This document shows positions 20,201 to 31,130 of a stretch of DNA of 64,000 nucleotides, in pieces (position 1 is the first letter of the stretch; the number at the start of each line of letters is the position of its first letter). A program made the position numbers and the translations under genes. The notes below the pieces were generated by a model that was given only the letters and a program-made list of their open reading frames with translations, did no database searches and had not been told where the DNA came from. Origin of the DNA: Cynocephalus volans. Lineage: Eukaryota; Chordata; Mammalia; Dermoptera; Cynocephalidae. The stretch covers positions 184,626,071 to 184,690,070 of the forward strand of contig NC_084462.1 in the NCBI RefSeq assembly GCF_027409185.1. Reading direction: 5' to 3'.

Positions 20201-21430
20201 AGGTCAGGGTGGGACACCCTGCACTGGTAGGTCTCGCCCCTAGTCCAGTCTGTGGCATCCACCGGCAATGTGGACGTGACAGTGACTGTCCCATTGTACT
20301 GATCCTTGGTCACCAGGGGGCCCACGGTCACGGGCTTCCCACTGTCCCGGGACCAGACCAGACTTACGCCCTCCTTGCTGGCCAGGTCCACCACCAGACA
20401 GGTGATCTTGGGTGACTTGTGGACATACAGGTCGAGGGGGCTGGGTGGGCTCAGATAGATGCTTACGCCCCGCGGGTTGGAATCTGTGTGTGCGGGAGGG
20501 GGCTGCGTGAGACTCCCCTGTCTTTCCCCTCTGACCCCTGAGTTTCTGGGTGTTGGGATGAATGGGAGCTATACCTACGCATCTCCGAGCACTGTCCTCA
20601 AAGATGCTGCCGCGGTAGGCGACCTGGCAGGTGTAGGTGCTTTCGGACACCCACTGGCCCTGGGTGATGTTGAGATCACTTTGGGTGGAGGCCAGCTTGC
20701 CCTCCAGCTTGGGTTGGGTGGTGTACGGGTACATGTTGGTGATGTTCTGCCCGTCCACCAGCCAGGTGACCTCGATTTCACCTGGGGTGTAGCCAGAAAT
20801 GAGGCATAGGAGCTGGATGGTGGAATGCGAGTCCCCTCGGGGGTTGCAGGAGGAGTGGAAGAGCTTCACGGTGGGCGGGGTGAAGGTGACAGAGCACGCT
20901 GGGGGCAGAGGTGGGGGTCGTGAGTGTTGTTTGGCCTCCTGAGCCTTGTACCTCCTCCTCTCGGGGCCCACGTCCCAGCTCAGGGCCCGAGCACACTGGA
21001 TATTCCCAGCAATGTGGCATTTGAGCCCACCCCTTCCTTCTCTCCTGCCATCTTTGTCTGAGCCTGGAATGTTCTGGAAGTCCCTCCTCTTCTGACTGTA
21101 GTCTCTCTTGCTGTAGCCACAGTGAGCCCAGCCCCCACTCACCTTCGAAGGTCTTGTTGATGTGGGCTGCAGAGGGAGCGTGCACCACTCTGCAGGTGAA
21201 CTTCTGCTTGGCCTGGGCACCTGAGGCAGTGACCAGGCTGGTGGTGATGTAGAGGCCGGAGGTGGTGACAGAGGGAAAGGTCACAGCGCTGTTGCTCAGG
21301 GAGGCTTCATCCCAGGTCACAGTCACTGTCTCTGGGAAGTAGCCCATGGCCAGGCAGCCCAGAGTCACAGAGGCAGTGGTGCCTTTGCAGCAGGAAGCCA
21401 AGGGATAGACAGAAGGGGGTCGGGTGGACT
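17144..21430 (-). CDS. IGHE: Immunoglobulin heavy constant epsilon gene (IgE), whole span
   Basis: Encodes the IgE heavy-chain constant region, which binds FcepsilonRI and CD23. Exons in transcription order: CH1 21430-21143, CH2 20898-20575, CH3 20483-20163, CH4 20074-19731, M1 17445-17312, M2 17227-17144. Phase 1 is kept between CH exons and phase 0 between M1 and M2; all lengths close in frame, so the gene looks functional for both secreted and membrane IgE. Four CH domains with no hinge exon is the epsilon layout, and signatures such as SNPRGVS at the CH3 start and [11 protein letters not shown] in CH2 identify the class. It is flanked to the right by S-epsilon and the I-epsilon promoter. 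IGHA follows about 11 kb downstream. Confidence 0.96.
17312..17445 (-). CDS. IGHE: IGHE membrane exon M1 (linker + TM)
   Basis: 134 nt: two bases plus 44 codons, with acceptor CCCCCAG and donor AAG/GTGGGC. It encodes an acidic linker ([19 protein letters not shown]) and then a transmembrane stretch around [20 protein letters not shown]. The linker Cys matches the interchain Cys of membrane epsilon. M2 follows after an 84-bp intron. Confidence 0.93.
17446..19730 (-). other. IGHE CH4-M1 intron and secretory 3' UTR
   Basis: GC-rich, with TG-rich low-complexity patches (18300-18610). The secretory poly(A) signal is at its right end. No extra exon was recognised. Confidence 0.6.
19621..19626 (-). 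promoter_or_regulatory. IGHE secretory-form poly(A) signal AATAAA
   Basis: Coding-strand AATAAA about 105 bp past the CH4 stop. Confidence 0.8.
19731..20074 (-). CDS. IGHE: IGHE CH4 exon
   Basis: 344 nt: two bases plus 114 codons with TGA at 19733-19731. It starts [19 protein letters not shown]. Domain cysteines are in [10 protein letters not shown] and [10 protein letters not shown], and the family signature [10 protein letters not shown] is present. It ends KKPGK, the usual secretory heavy-chain end. An NSS sequon (TANSSSPT) is present. Confidence 0.95.
20163..20483 (-). CDS. IGHE: IGHE CH3 exon
   Basis: 321 nt, starts [19 protein letters not shown] and ends SKAS(G). Domain cysteines are in ITCLVVDL and [12 protein letters not shown] keeps the conserved high-mannose N-glycan site needed for the Fc fold. 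The Arg of NPRG, Asp of VVDL and Pro of DLPRD occupy positions that contact FcepsilonRI in human IgE. Confidence 0.95.
20575..20898 (-). CDS. IGHE: IGHE CH2 exon
   Basis: 324 nt, starts [18 protein letters not shown] after CCCCAG. The donor choice is set by phase: G/GTATAG at 20575 keeps phase 1 and gives RRCVD across the junction. An alternative GT four bases earlier in transcription (TGC/GTAGGT) would break the frame. Domain cysteines are in [10 protein letters not shown] and YTCQVAYRG. The CH2 cysteines near each end match the inter-heavy-chain bonds of IgE. NITN and NITQ are possible N-glycan sites. Confidence 0.93.
21143..21430 (-). CDS. IGHE: IGHE CH1 exon
   Basis: 288 nt, phase 1 in and out, starts [17 protein letters not shown] and ends HINKTFE. 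The CC pair (light-chain and intradomain bonding) is typical of epsilon CH1. Domain cysteines are in [11 protein letters not shown] and FTCRVVHAP, with Trp in VTWDEA. An NKT sequon lies near the end. Confidence 0.95.
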
Positions 21431-22484
21431 CTGTGGGGACAGGGCCCAAGTCAGTGCTGGCCACAGGACTGTCACCCCATCAGCTACTGGGATAGCCACT
21501 GGCCTGGGGTTCTCGGGGGGGCTGTGACACAATGGAAGGGTGCTGGAGACCCTGCTCCAGCCCAGGGGGCTGGGCGGGTCAGGCCCATCTTGGGCCCTTT
21601 CCTTATTCTCTCATCCACCTCTTTCCACACAAGCCCCAGGCCCAGGGTACCACCTGATGTGTCCCTTGCAGCCCCCGGGAAGTTGTGGCTCAGTCACTAC
21701 CCTCAAGCCAGGCTCAGGAACAGGGGCATTCCCAGGATGTACCCAAACTCAGCCCTGAGTGGCTGGAATGTGGGCTCTCCAGGTGCATAGCCGTTCCCCT
21801 AGGCTGACAGTCACAGCCCAGAGAGCCCCCAGGAAACACCAGACTGTCCCTTTTGTCGCTAGCATTGACCCCATGGGGCCTGGGGACCCAGAGCCCTCCC
21901 AGGAACCACCATAATGTCTTCTCCCCTAACCCCAAATCTTTGTGGGGCTCTCTGTGGGAGGATTTGCCTGCCCATCCCCCTCCAGGGCACCAGCACCCTG
22001 AGCCTGTTGGGTTCAGCTACTGTCTCTCCCAAATGCTCTGGCATGGCTTCCCCTTCACCTCAGCCCAGGCCTGACTGGCCAGGCCTTGCTGGTGCTCTGC
22101 CCCCATGCTGATCTCTGGGGGAGGACAGGAAGACCTGGCCTCGATGTCCTATGGACAAAAGACAAAGACGACCATCAGAGGCCACCTCTCCCTCCTGCAA
22201 CAGCAACTGTGCCCAGGCCACTCTGGTTTGCATACATGTTCTGGCCTTGGAGCCCCAGGACCCCAGCCCATCCTGGTGGTGGTGCTCAGCTCAGCTTGGC
22301 CTTGAAGTCTGCTCTAGGCTCCAGAAATTCACAGCGCCTATGCCAACTCTGTACACCCTTCTCCTCTCTGCCTGCTCAATCCACCTAAGCAAAGTCTAGA
22401 TGACCTTGCATCAGGACAGCCAAGATCAGCCAAGATCAACTGAGACCAGTCAAGAGGACCAGTCTGATGATGGCCAGCTCCATA
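21431..22484 (-). other. Intron between S-epsilon and IGHE CH1
   Basis: Unique GC-rich sequence. From about 22410 'gaccagtcaagaggaccag'-like words grade into the switch repeats. No exon seen. Confidence 0.6.
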
Positions 22485-24535
22485 AGCCCAGCCCAGCCTA
22501 GCCCAGCCCAGCTCAGCTCGGCCCTGCCCAGCCCAGTTAAACCCAGACCAGCCCATCCTAGCCCACCTCAGCTCAACCCAGCTAGCCCAGCCTAATTAAA
22601 CCAAGCCTGGCCCAGCTTAGCTCAGTTTAGCTAAGCCCAGACCAGCCGGCTCAACATAGCCCAATTCAACTCAGCTCAGCCCAACCCAACCCAACTTAGC
22701 CCAGATCAGCCTAGACCAGCCCAGTTCAGCCCTGCCCAGGCAGCTCAGCTCAGCGCACCCCAGCTCACCCCCCCTCTGCAGCTCAGCTTAGCCCAGCCCA
22801 GCCCAGCCTAGCCCAGCTCAATACAGTCCAGCTTAGCCCAGTTCAGCCCAGCTCAGACCAGACCAGCCCAGCCAAGCTCAGTTCAATCCAGCCCAGACTA
22901 GTTAAACCCAGAACGGCTCAGCCCAGCCCAACCCAGTGCAGGCCAGCCCAGCTCAGCCCACCCCAGCTCAGCCTAATCCAGCCAAGTTCAGCTCAGCCCA
23001 ACCCAGCCCACACCAACTCATTTCAGCTCAGCCACCCTAGCTCATCTGAGCTCAGCTCAGCCCAGCCCATCCCAGCCCAACCCAGCCCAACCCAGCCCAG
23101 CCTAGCCTAGCTCAGCTCCGTCCAGCTCAGCCTAGCCCATCTCTGCCCAGCTGAGCCCAGCCCAACTGAGCCCAGCCCAGCCCAGTTCAGCTCAGCCCCA
23201 CCCAGCCCAGGCCAGCTTGGCTCAGCCCAGCTCAGCTCAGCTCAGTCCAGTTTAGCAAAGCCAACCTCAGCCTAACTAAGGCCTTCCTAGCTCAGCTCAG
23301 GCCAGCTTAGCCCAGCACAATTGAGCTCAGTTCAGCTCAGTTCACCTCAACTCAGCTAAACCCAGTCCAGTTCAGCTAAGCCTGTACAGCTCAGTCTAGC
23401 TCAGAGCAGTCCAACCCAGCTCAGTCCAGCCCAGTTTAGCTCAGTCAAGACCAGCCCTGCTCAGCTTAGCACAGTTCATCCCATCTCATCTCAGCATAGC
23501 CCAGTCCAGCTAAGCTCAGCCCAGCTCAATTCAGCACAATTTATCTCAGTCCATAATAGCCCAACCAAGCCTAGCTCAGCTCAGCTCAGCCCAGCTCAGC
23601 TCAGCCCCACCCAGCCCAGGCCAGCTCAGCTCAGCCCAGCACAGCCCCATGACCTAAGCCCAGCTCAGTGCAGCTCAGCTCAGCTGGCTCAGCTGTCTAG
23701 TTTAGCCCAGCCCAGCCAAGCTCAGTTCAGTCCAGTTCAGCACAGCCCAGCCCAGCTCAGCCCAGCACAACTTAACCTAACTCTGCTTAGTCTAGCTCAG
23801 TTAAATTCAGTAAAGCCTGATTCAGCCCAGCCTAGTCCAGCCCAGGCCAGCTCAGCCCAGTCCAGCCCAGCCCAGACCAGCCCAGCCTAGCCTAGCTCAG
23901 CTCAGTCCAGCTCAGCCTAGCCCATCTCTGCCCAGCTGAGCCCAGCCTAGCCCAGCTCAACTCAGTCCAGCTCAGCCCAGCCCAGTCCAGTCCAGCCCAG
24001 CCCAGCTCAGCTCAGCCCCACCCAGCCCAGGCCAGCTTGGCTCAGCCCAGCTCAGCTCAGCTCAGTCCAATTTAGCAAAGCCAACCTCAGCCTAACTAAG
24101 GCCTTCCCAGCTCAGCTCAGGCCAGCTTAGCCCAGCACAATTGAGCTCAGTTCAGCTCAGTTCACCTCAACTCAGCTAAACCCAGTCCAGTTCAGCTAAG
24201 CCTGTACAGCTCAGTCTAGCTCAGTTCAGCCCAGCTCAGCCCAGTCCAGCCGAACACAGCCTAGCCCAATCCAGCCGAGCACAGCCTAGCCCAGCCCAGC
24301 CCAGTGCAGCCCAGTTCAGTCCCATAATCTAAGCCTAGCCCAGCCCAGCTTAGCCCAGTAATATAAGCCTAGCCCAGATCTATCTAGTCTAGCACAACCC
24401 AGCTCAGCTCAGCACAGCTCAGCCTAACCCTGCTTAGCCCAGCTCAGTTAAATTCAGTAAAGCCTGATTCAGCCCAGTCCAGCCCAGCTCAACCCCACCC
24501 AGCCCAGCCTAGCTCAGCCGAACTCAGCCCAGAAG
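22485..24535 (-). repeat. S-epsilon switch region
   Basis: About 2 kb of diverged CAGCTCAGCC/CAGCCCAGC pentamer repeats (GAGCT, GGGCT on the transcribed strand), rich in AGCT. They are more degenerate than S-alpha. A block of about 320 bp at 23098-23405 is nearly repeated at 23883-24225, including the rare unique words 'cctaactaaggccttcc' and 'gcctgtacagctcagtc'. Position between the I-epsilon promoter and IGHE CH1 fixes the class. Confidence 0.95.
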
Positions 24536-25150
24536 ATGTAGGCCCAGGCCAGCCTGTTGTGCAGTTCAGCACAGACAGCTCCCTGCTGCCATCCCCATCT
24601 CTGGGTCTGCTGTCCCTGTCCTGGCCGTTGCAGGCAGATCCTCACCCAGCCTAGTCCAGCCTGGGGCCTCTGTGTGATCCCTGACTCCCCTAGCCTTGGC
24701 CCTGGCCCAGCCTGTCCCATCTGAGGTTCGCAGCCTCTTGCCTTCTGCAGGTTGGCTTTAGGCTATGTCTAGCTTCCCTGTGTTCCCATGCAGGGAAGGG
24801 ACTGCTGAAGGACATGCAGTGACCATAAGGCTCGTTCCATGCTGGGAGGGTAGTCCAGGTGTCCTCTCTCTTGTCCATGGCCCAGGCAGCCATCCGTCAA
24901 TGTCACTTCAGCCAGCCCCTTTGCTGGGGTTCCCGGGCTTGGATACCTGAAGGGCTGGGTCCTCTGGTAGGTGCCATGGCCTGCATGGCCCGTCCTGTCT
25001 GCAGGCACCTGTCGGGTCCCTGGATAGGCTTCCAGATGATGTGAATTGTTAGTAACCATTGTTATTTTTACACCCAGACAATAGGACCGGGGGGAGGGAG
25101 CTCTGCCTCAGTGCCCTCAGCTATAAATGGGGTGGGAACCCCCTAGGGGG
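24536..25150 (-). other. Probable I-epsilon exon region (germline epsilon transcript)
   Basis: Lies between the I-epsilon promoter module and S-epsilon. The exon end is not defined from sequence. No coding potential is expected. Confidence 0.5.
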
Positions 25151-25163
25151 CCTTGGCCGCCCT

Positions 25164-25208
25164 GGAAGTTCCCTTTTCTCTCTGTTCTTGGGAAGTTGAT
25201 TGAGCAAC
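25164..25208 (-). promoter_or_regulatory. I-epsilon germline promoter module: C/EBP, STAT6, NF-kB
   Basis: In transcription order: GTTGCTCAATC (25208-25198), a C/EBP site; then TTCCCAAGAA (25194-25185), a TTC-N4-GAA STAT6 site followed by CAGAGAG; then GGGAACTTCC (25173-25164), an NF-kB-like site. The C/EBP and STAT6 text is nearly the same as the well-studied human I-epsilon promoter that answers IL-4 and CD40. It sits about 650 bp upstream of S-epsilon, where this promoter belongs. Confidence 0.9.
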
Positions 25209-25209
25209 G

Positions 25210-27300
25210 GTGGGGTCTCAGTTGAGGCCCTTGTGCTGCAGATGCACACGCCTGTCCTGGGCGAGGCTTTCTCGTCTCTGTAGCCCTGTCCCCAGACTTC
25301 CTCTGCCCAGCTCCCAGCTCTCACCCTTGTTGCCATGTGAGGACTCAGTGGCCCCAGTCAGCAAATGCCAGTGCTTGGTCACCCGCCTGCCTCCTTGGAG
25401 TCTGATGTCTTTGAAAGGGCCGGGCACCGGGCATCGCCATCTCTGCTCCTAGGGCAGCCCTGCAAGGGGAGGGTGGCAGTTGTTTTGTGCACGAGAAATG
25501 AGGCACATGGAGGTGAACCAGCTGCATGTGCCACGTGACCGAGATGTAGATGTGGCGACCCTGACAGCCACTGCCCTTGCTCTGGGGTCAGGGTCAGAGC
25601 TGGCAGCCTGTGGCAGGTGATCTTGCCCTTGTCCCCACCTGCAGGGCTGTTCCGTGAGGAGGACTGTGATGGGCAGCCTGGCCAGTGAGGGCTGGCGGGG
25701 AGGTGGGTGGAGGCTGGTGGTGGCTCCACAAGGGCACTCAGTCCCTGGAGCCTGGGTTGTGCCGTGCCGCTTCTGTGTTGTGGGTGCCACCAGGGGTGTG
25801 GAGACCATGGTGAAGGCTGAGCTTAGGCTCAGGCAGCCTTCCTGGAGGCGCCCACAGCATCCATCCCTGGTCACCGCTGATGCTCTGAGCAGGATGGTGG
25901 GCTGAGTCTAGGCCTTTCCTTCACACTGTTGACATCTCCTGCAGGCCCATGTGTCCCCAGGAGTCCCACGGAGGCCTGTGCATATGCACGGGGGAGGTCA
26001 CGGGAAACTGCCAGGCCAGCTCTTTGGTGAGGGGTCCCTGGAGGGGTGTGTAGAGCCTTTGGAGAATGAGACATTGGAACCCCATCCCATGGACCTAGGA
26101 CACCCAGGGCTGGCAGTGCCCGTGCAGGAGGTCGAGGGAGATGGGCTGTCAGTTCAGGCACGTTTGGAAGATCCCAGAAGGGCTGCTGGATGGCCAGGGC
26201 CAGGCAGGGCTGAGGCTGACCCTCCTACCTCCTAGGCAGACTGTCCGAGTCTCATCCCTGCCCTGCTCTCATCCCGGGACAGATGCCGTGTGGGAGGCTG
26301 AGGGGGAAACACTGAGTTCCTTGGATGGACCCACTGTTCTGAGAGAAAGCACAGGGTTGGGGAGACTTCTGCCCGCTCCGGGCCCAGTCAGGTGGCGCCA
26401 GGCCCTGTGAGGTGCACTGAGCATGTGGGGTGGGGGCTCCACAAGCCACCTGCCCCCCCCAGCATCTTCCTGCTCCTTCTACCCAGGCTGTGGGCATTTG
26501 GGGTGGGGGCCTCGGTTCCCAGCTTGCCAGCCCCTGGTTTTACCCCCATGCCCTGGGATGTGCCTGTTGCTGGTGCTAGGGCAGGGAGGGTTGTGCATTG
26601 GAGGCAGCAGGGGGTGGCTCCCAGGAAGGAGGATGGGGACGCCAGGTGCTCCTGAAGCCTCTGGTTCCACACACGGCCCTGTCTTGAGCCTCTGATGCCC
26701 TTGGGGTCCTGTGGTCTTGGAGGAGTGTGGACGGCTGTGTGCCCAGCAGGCTGCTCAGATCTGAGCACACACGTCTGCTCCTCACCCCTGCCCTGGCCTG
26801 CCCTGGCCTCCAGGAATTGCGCTTGACCCACCCCTTCCTGTGCAGGGGGGCCTGGCTGCGCCCGTCCTGCTGGGCATAGGCCACGCTGGACCCAGCTCCC
26901 CTCATCGTCCAGTCCTGCCTGCAGCCTCCCTGTGTGGCCAGGGCCAGGACCCTGCTCGATGTCCAGCTGCCTCTCCTGTGGCCCACAGCGACCTGGGACA
27001 GTTCCTGTACCTGTGCGGGCTGCGTATCACCTGTGCACACCTGTGTGTGTCTGTGCATGTGTGTGCTTGTGTTTATGGGTCTGGGGGAGCAGTGGGAGGG
27101 TCTGCCCTCTTACTCCAGCCCTCAAATGGCCCTTCTGGGGGTGTGGCAGTTAACAGGCAGTGCGTGGTGGCAGGCTCAGGTGGGTCTGGAGCAGTGTCCA
27201 GTATGGTCAGGAAGTTCTTGAGGAGCTGGCCTGGTGGGAGGTTGGGTGGGAGCTTGTCAGGGTGGTATGGGTGGGCTTTGAGCCAGGGCGAATTGAAGCC
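25210..27300. other. Intergenic unique GC-rich sequence upstream of I-epsilon
   Basis: No exon or strong repeat seen. Short open frames on both strands look like composition effects. Confidence 0.4.
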
Positions 27301-27545
27301 CCCTTCTTTTTAAAAGAGTTTTAAAAGTCATGTTTGTTGAAGAATAATTTCCATTAAGTATAACCCCTCCTGTTACCTATGAGTTTTGACAAACGTGGTC
27401 ATGTAACCGCTGCCATCGTTGAGACGTAGCATAGCTGTTGGGCAGGTGTAACGTCACGCCCAAAACCCAGGTTGCTTTGCAATCAGCCCTCCCTGACCCC
27501 TGGGAACCCACTGATCTGTTTTCCGTTAAAAGGGTCAAATTTATC
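27300..27545. mobile_element. Probable old LINE remnant
   Basis: Words such as 'gagttttgacaaacgtggtcatgtaaccgctgccatc' in part and 'ccctgggaacccactgatctgttttccg' in part resemble the 3' UTR of old L1 families. Strand and family are not certain. Confidence 0.4.
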
Positions 27546-28015
27546 CACAAAAATTATCTATTATGGAAAAGTTCATAAGCATGCAAAACACCAAGATTTT
27601 AAAAAGTGAGATATTTACAAAAGTTTTCTTTTGTGTCCCAACAAAATGAAGGTAGTTTCACATTTTACTACAGATGTGCAGGTATTTTTCTCAGTGCAGA
27701 CAATGAGGCAGAATTATATCCACCATTGTCATGTATGTACCTCAACAGTAATATTTAAGAGCACACCATAAAACAACGTATAATTATTAGAGTGCCCACA
27801 AAAACACGAGTTTAAAATGACTTCTGTAAATTGAAGCACGGATCACAAAGTTGTCTTCAGATGGTGGTAAGACAGCTAGTCTAGTTAGCTGGAATTAATG
27901 TGTTCTAAAACTGACCTCTTAAATAACTAGTCTTAACTATATCTTTGCAGAGTGTGTGAAACAAGATTACGGACTTGCTGTCTGGTGTTAACACTGTGTC
28001 AAGTTTCAGATGGGG
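27545..28015. other. AT-rich sequence, unassigned
   Basis: AT-rich and non-coding, without a repeat family that I recognise. Confidence 0.3.
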
Positions 28016-28448
28016 ACTGTTAGTCTGTTTCTGTAGCTTATAACAGAATGCCTGAAAATGGGTTATTTATAAGGAGGTGAAATTTATTTATTACAGTTTG
28101 GAGGGTGGGAAGTCCAAGGTCCAGGGAACACATCTGGTGAGGGCCTTCTTGGTGGATACTGTACACAGAGTCCTGTGGTGACCAGGGTGTCACGTGGTGA
28201 GAACGGGCTGAGCAGCAGAGCTGAGCTTTTCACTCGCTGTCCTTATACAGCCATCAGAACCACGACCATTATTCCATGAATAGGTTGATCCATTCACGAG
28301 GGCACAGTCCGCATGATCTAATCACCTCTTAAAGACGCCACCTTTCAATTACCCTAATAGGATTTCCCACCCTCTTAACACTGTTACAATGGGGATCAAG
28401 TTTCCAGCACATGAACTTTTGGGGAACACATTTGACCCATAGCACTGG
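28015..28448 (-). mobile_element. MaLR-type LTR (MST/MLT1-like), antisense
   Basis: Starts 'tagtctgtttctgtagcttataacag' in part and has 'aaatttatttattacagtttggagg'. It ends 'gaacacatttgacccatagca'. This is the reverse complement of a full-length MaLR LTR, which in sense orientation starts TGCTATGG. Confidence 0.7.
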
Positions 28449-28449
28449 G

Positions 28450-29615
28450 GCTGGATGATAGAAAAACTGAATAATTTTCTATGGAAATTCTATGGATTTC
28501 TGTGGAAATTCCCTATAAGGCTGACTCAGCTATAGGGCAGAGCTACAAAAGTCTCAGATATACGAGTATTTTCCTACAGATAATTGGGACCTTCTCAAAA
28601 TTTATCCCTGCTGCCACCATGAAAGGGACACAGAAAACAAAACCCACTGTCCTGTACATATCGGTCACAGCACATTCCAATACACCTGTTTCCTTGAAAA
28701 GATTCTGCCAAGCACCAGCCCCTGACTCATCAGCATCTCGAACGTGACTTGGGCTGAGTTGCACTAAGGCCGAAAGGAATGGGATTCCCCTTCTTAGGTC
28801 AGGCCCCAACATCAGGGCCTGTGGGGTAATGAGGGACCAAGGCCCGCTCAGGCTCAGAGGCTGCTCGGAGGAGGGCAGGGCCGCCGGTGCTTCCTGGACC
28901 CCTGGATCTGGACTGGAACAGTAACTGCTGCTGGCAGCAGCTAGCCTTCAGATCCCCCAGACTCAGCAGGGGCTCAGTGCCCACAGTCCTCTGTTGAGGG
29001 GGTCAGGCCTCCTGGACAAATGCAGGGGGTCTGTGCCTGAGATATCCCCTGGGCCTTGAGACCAGTTGACCCCTTGTTGTCCTGGGATGTGACCCTGAAT
29101 TCAAGTCACTCATCTTCCCCAAACAGCTTCCTTTCCCCAGGGCTGGCCTGGCCCCATGCCCAGCCTCCTGCCATCTCTGCCCGGCAGGCCCTGCCCCTCC
29201 GTCTGCTCGTCCCGGCCGCCACCTCCAGCTCGTGCTTGCCTTCCAGGGAGGACGCGGCGGCCGATGGCCTCTGGATGTCTGCCGTTCTGAAGGGAGCAGC
29301 GCAGCATCTCATCCTCTAATTTAAACGGTCCCATCACTAATGAGCTCGAGGCCTCTTCAGAAACTCAGGAGCCATTCGGGCTTCTCGGTCTTTGCTCTTA
29401 TCGTGTGCTCTAAAGGTTGTCCTGACAATTTCTTGGACATTTACAAGGCAGGGATTTCCAGAGGCTGACGTCTTGTTAGTTTAAAGCTGTGCTGCTCTCC
29501 TCCCAGTTAATCACATCTACTGATGTCGCCGATTGTGTCCTTCTTGATTTCCGTGTGACCAGATCATTAGTTACTTGCCCTTAGGCTTGTACTTTTGGAG
29601 GCTGGAGAACCTGGT
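28450..29615. other. Intergenic sequence, unassigned
   Basis: A moderately GC-rich stretch with short frames and no recognised homology. Confidence 0.3.
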
Positions 29616-29617
29616 TA

Positions 29618-30005
29618 CCAGCTATAGTAGTTTCCTGTGGCTGCTGTAACAAAGCACTACAAACGTGGTGGCTTAAAACAACAGAAATTTATTCTCACAG
29701 TTCTGGAGGCCAGAAGTCCACGATCAAGGTGTGGCAGGGCCACACTCCCTCTGGGGGCTCCAGGGGATCCTTCCCGCCTCTTCCAGCCTCGGGTGGCTCC
29801 TGATGTCACTCCAGTCTCTGCCTTTGTCTTCCTGTGGCTGTATTTTTCTCTGTGTGACATCTCCTCTTCTCATCAGGACTTAGGGCCTATATGAAATCTA
29901 GTATGATATCACCTCAAGATCCTTAACCTAATTACATTTGCCAAGACCCTATTTCCAAATAAGGTCACATTCTGAGGTTCCAGGTAGACATTTACTTGAC
30001 CCGGG
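29618..30005 (-). mobile_element. MLT1-like MaLR LTR, antisense
   Basis: Begins 'tagtttcctgtggctgctgtaac' in part with 'ttattctcacagttctgg', and ends with 'caaataaggtcacattctgagg' in part. The layout is the reverse complement of an MLT1 LTR. Confidence 0.7.
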
Positions 30006-30254
30006 ACATACTTTCCACCCGCTACAGCAGCCTAGGCTGCTACGTTTTCATTTAGCCGTAGGATTGGCTTTTCAGATGTACGTATTTAATCCTGATGGTC
30101 TCCACTCCCACGTGCCCTGCACATGGTGTGAAGTGGAGACCGGGTGGAGATCCCCACGGAAGAAGCCCATCTTCACCTACCTCCCGCACTCTTCCCTTCA
30201 TCCCACGGCCTTGCAGAGCCACACGCATCACGATGTATCTAGTTTCTATAGATG

Positions 30255-31130
30255 ATTAGCTGGTGTGAGGGTTAATTTTATGTCAGCGTGACTGGGCTAA
30301 GGGATGCCCCCATAGCTGGTAAAATACTGTTATTTCTGGGTGTGTCTGTGAGGGTGTTTCTGGGATAGTCTAGCGTTTGAGTTGGTGGCCTGAGTCAAGC
30401 AGTCCACCGTCCCCAGTATGGGTGGCCCCATCTGATCTGTTGAGACAGAACACAGAGGTGGAGGAAGGGTGGATTCTCTCTCTCGTCTTGAGCTGGGACA
30501 TCTGTCTTCTGTCTGGGACATTGGAGCTCCTGGTTCTTGGGCCTTTGAACTCTGGGACCTACACTAGCACCCTTTGTCCCTTGGTTCTCAGGCCTTGAGA
30601 CATGGACTTGGGCTGAATGACACTGTCGGCTTTCCTGGTTCTGCAACTTGCAGACGGCGGATGGTGGGACTTCTTGGTCTACATAATGGTGTGAGCCAAT
30701 TCTTAATTCATATGCATGTGTACGTTTATGTATCTGTGTCCATTTGTCCATAGCTAGCACCTCTGTCATCTATACATTATATGTACTTATCTACCTGTCA
30801 CATCTACCTCATCTATACAGATCTGTCACCTGCCTACATCTGATGTCTCTCATCTTCTATCAATCAATCATATCTACCTTATCACCGATTTATCTCTATC
30901 TACCATCTGTATCTATACGTGTATCTGTCTCGTCTGTCATTCGTTTACATCCACTACTTATTATCTGTGTATATCTGTCTGTTATTACATCTATCTTTCA
31001 GCTCTCTATCTATCTACTTAGTATCCATACACATCTATCTGTTATTATTCTCTCTACTTACCTGTCTGTCTATCTATCATCTCCTATTGGTTTGCTTCTC
31101 TGCAGAACTCTGACTCTCTGACTAATAATC
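30255..31130 (+). mobile_element. ERVL-like LTR enlarged by a TATC microsatellite
   Basis: The front reads 'gttaattttatgtcagcgtg', then 'gggtgtgtctgtgagggtg'. The back reads 'ctcctattggtttgcttctc' with 'gaactctgactctctgacta'. This is the familiar layout of an old mammalian LTR that ends in '...ctgactaata'. Between them a TATC/TACC-rich stretch occupies 30715-31080. Confidence 0.65.
30715..31080. repeat. Imperfect (TATC)n / pyrimidine-rich microsatellite
   Basis: Words such as ctatctatctac and catctatctgttatt recur over about 360 bp. Short repeats of this type often expand from the TATA-rich part of this LTR family. Confidence 0.7.
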
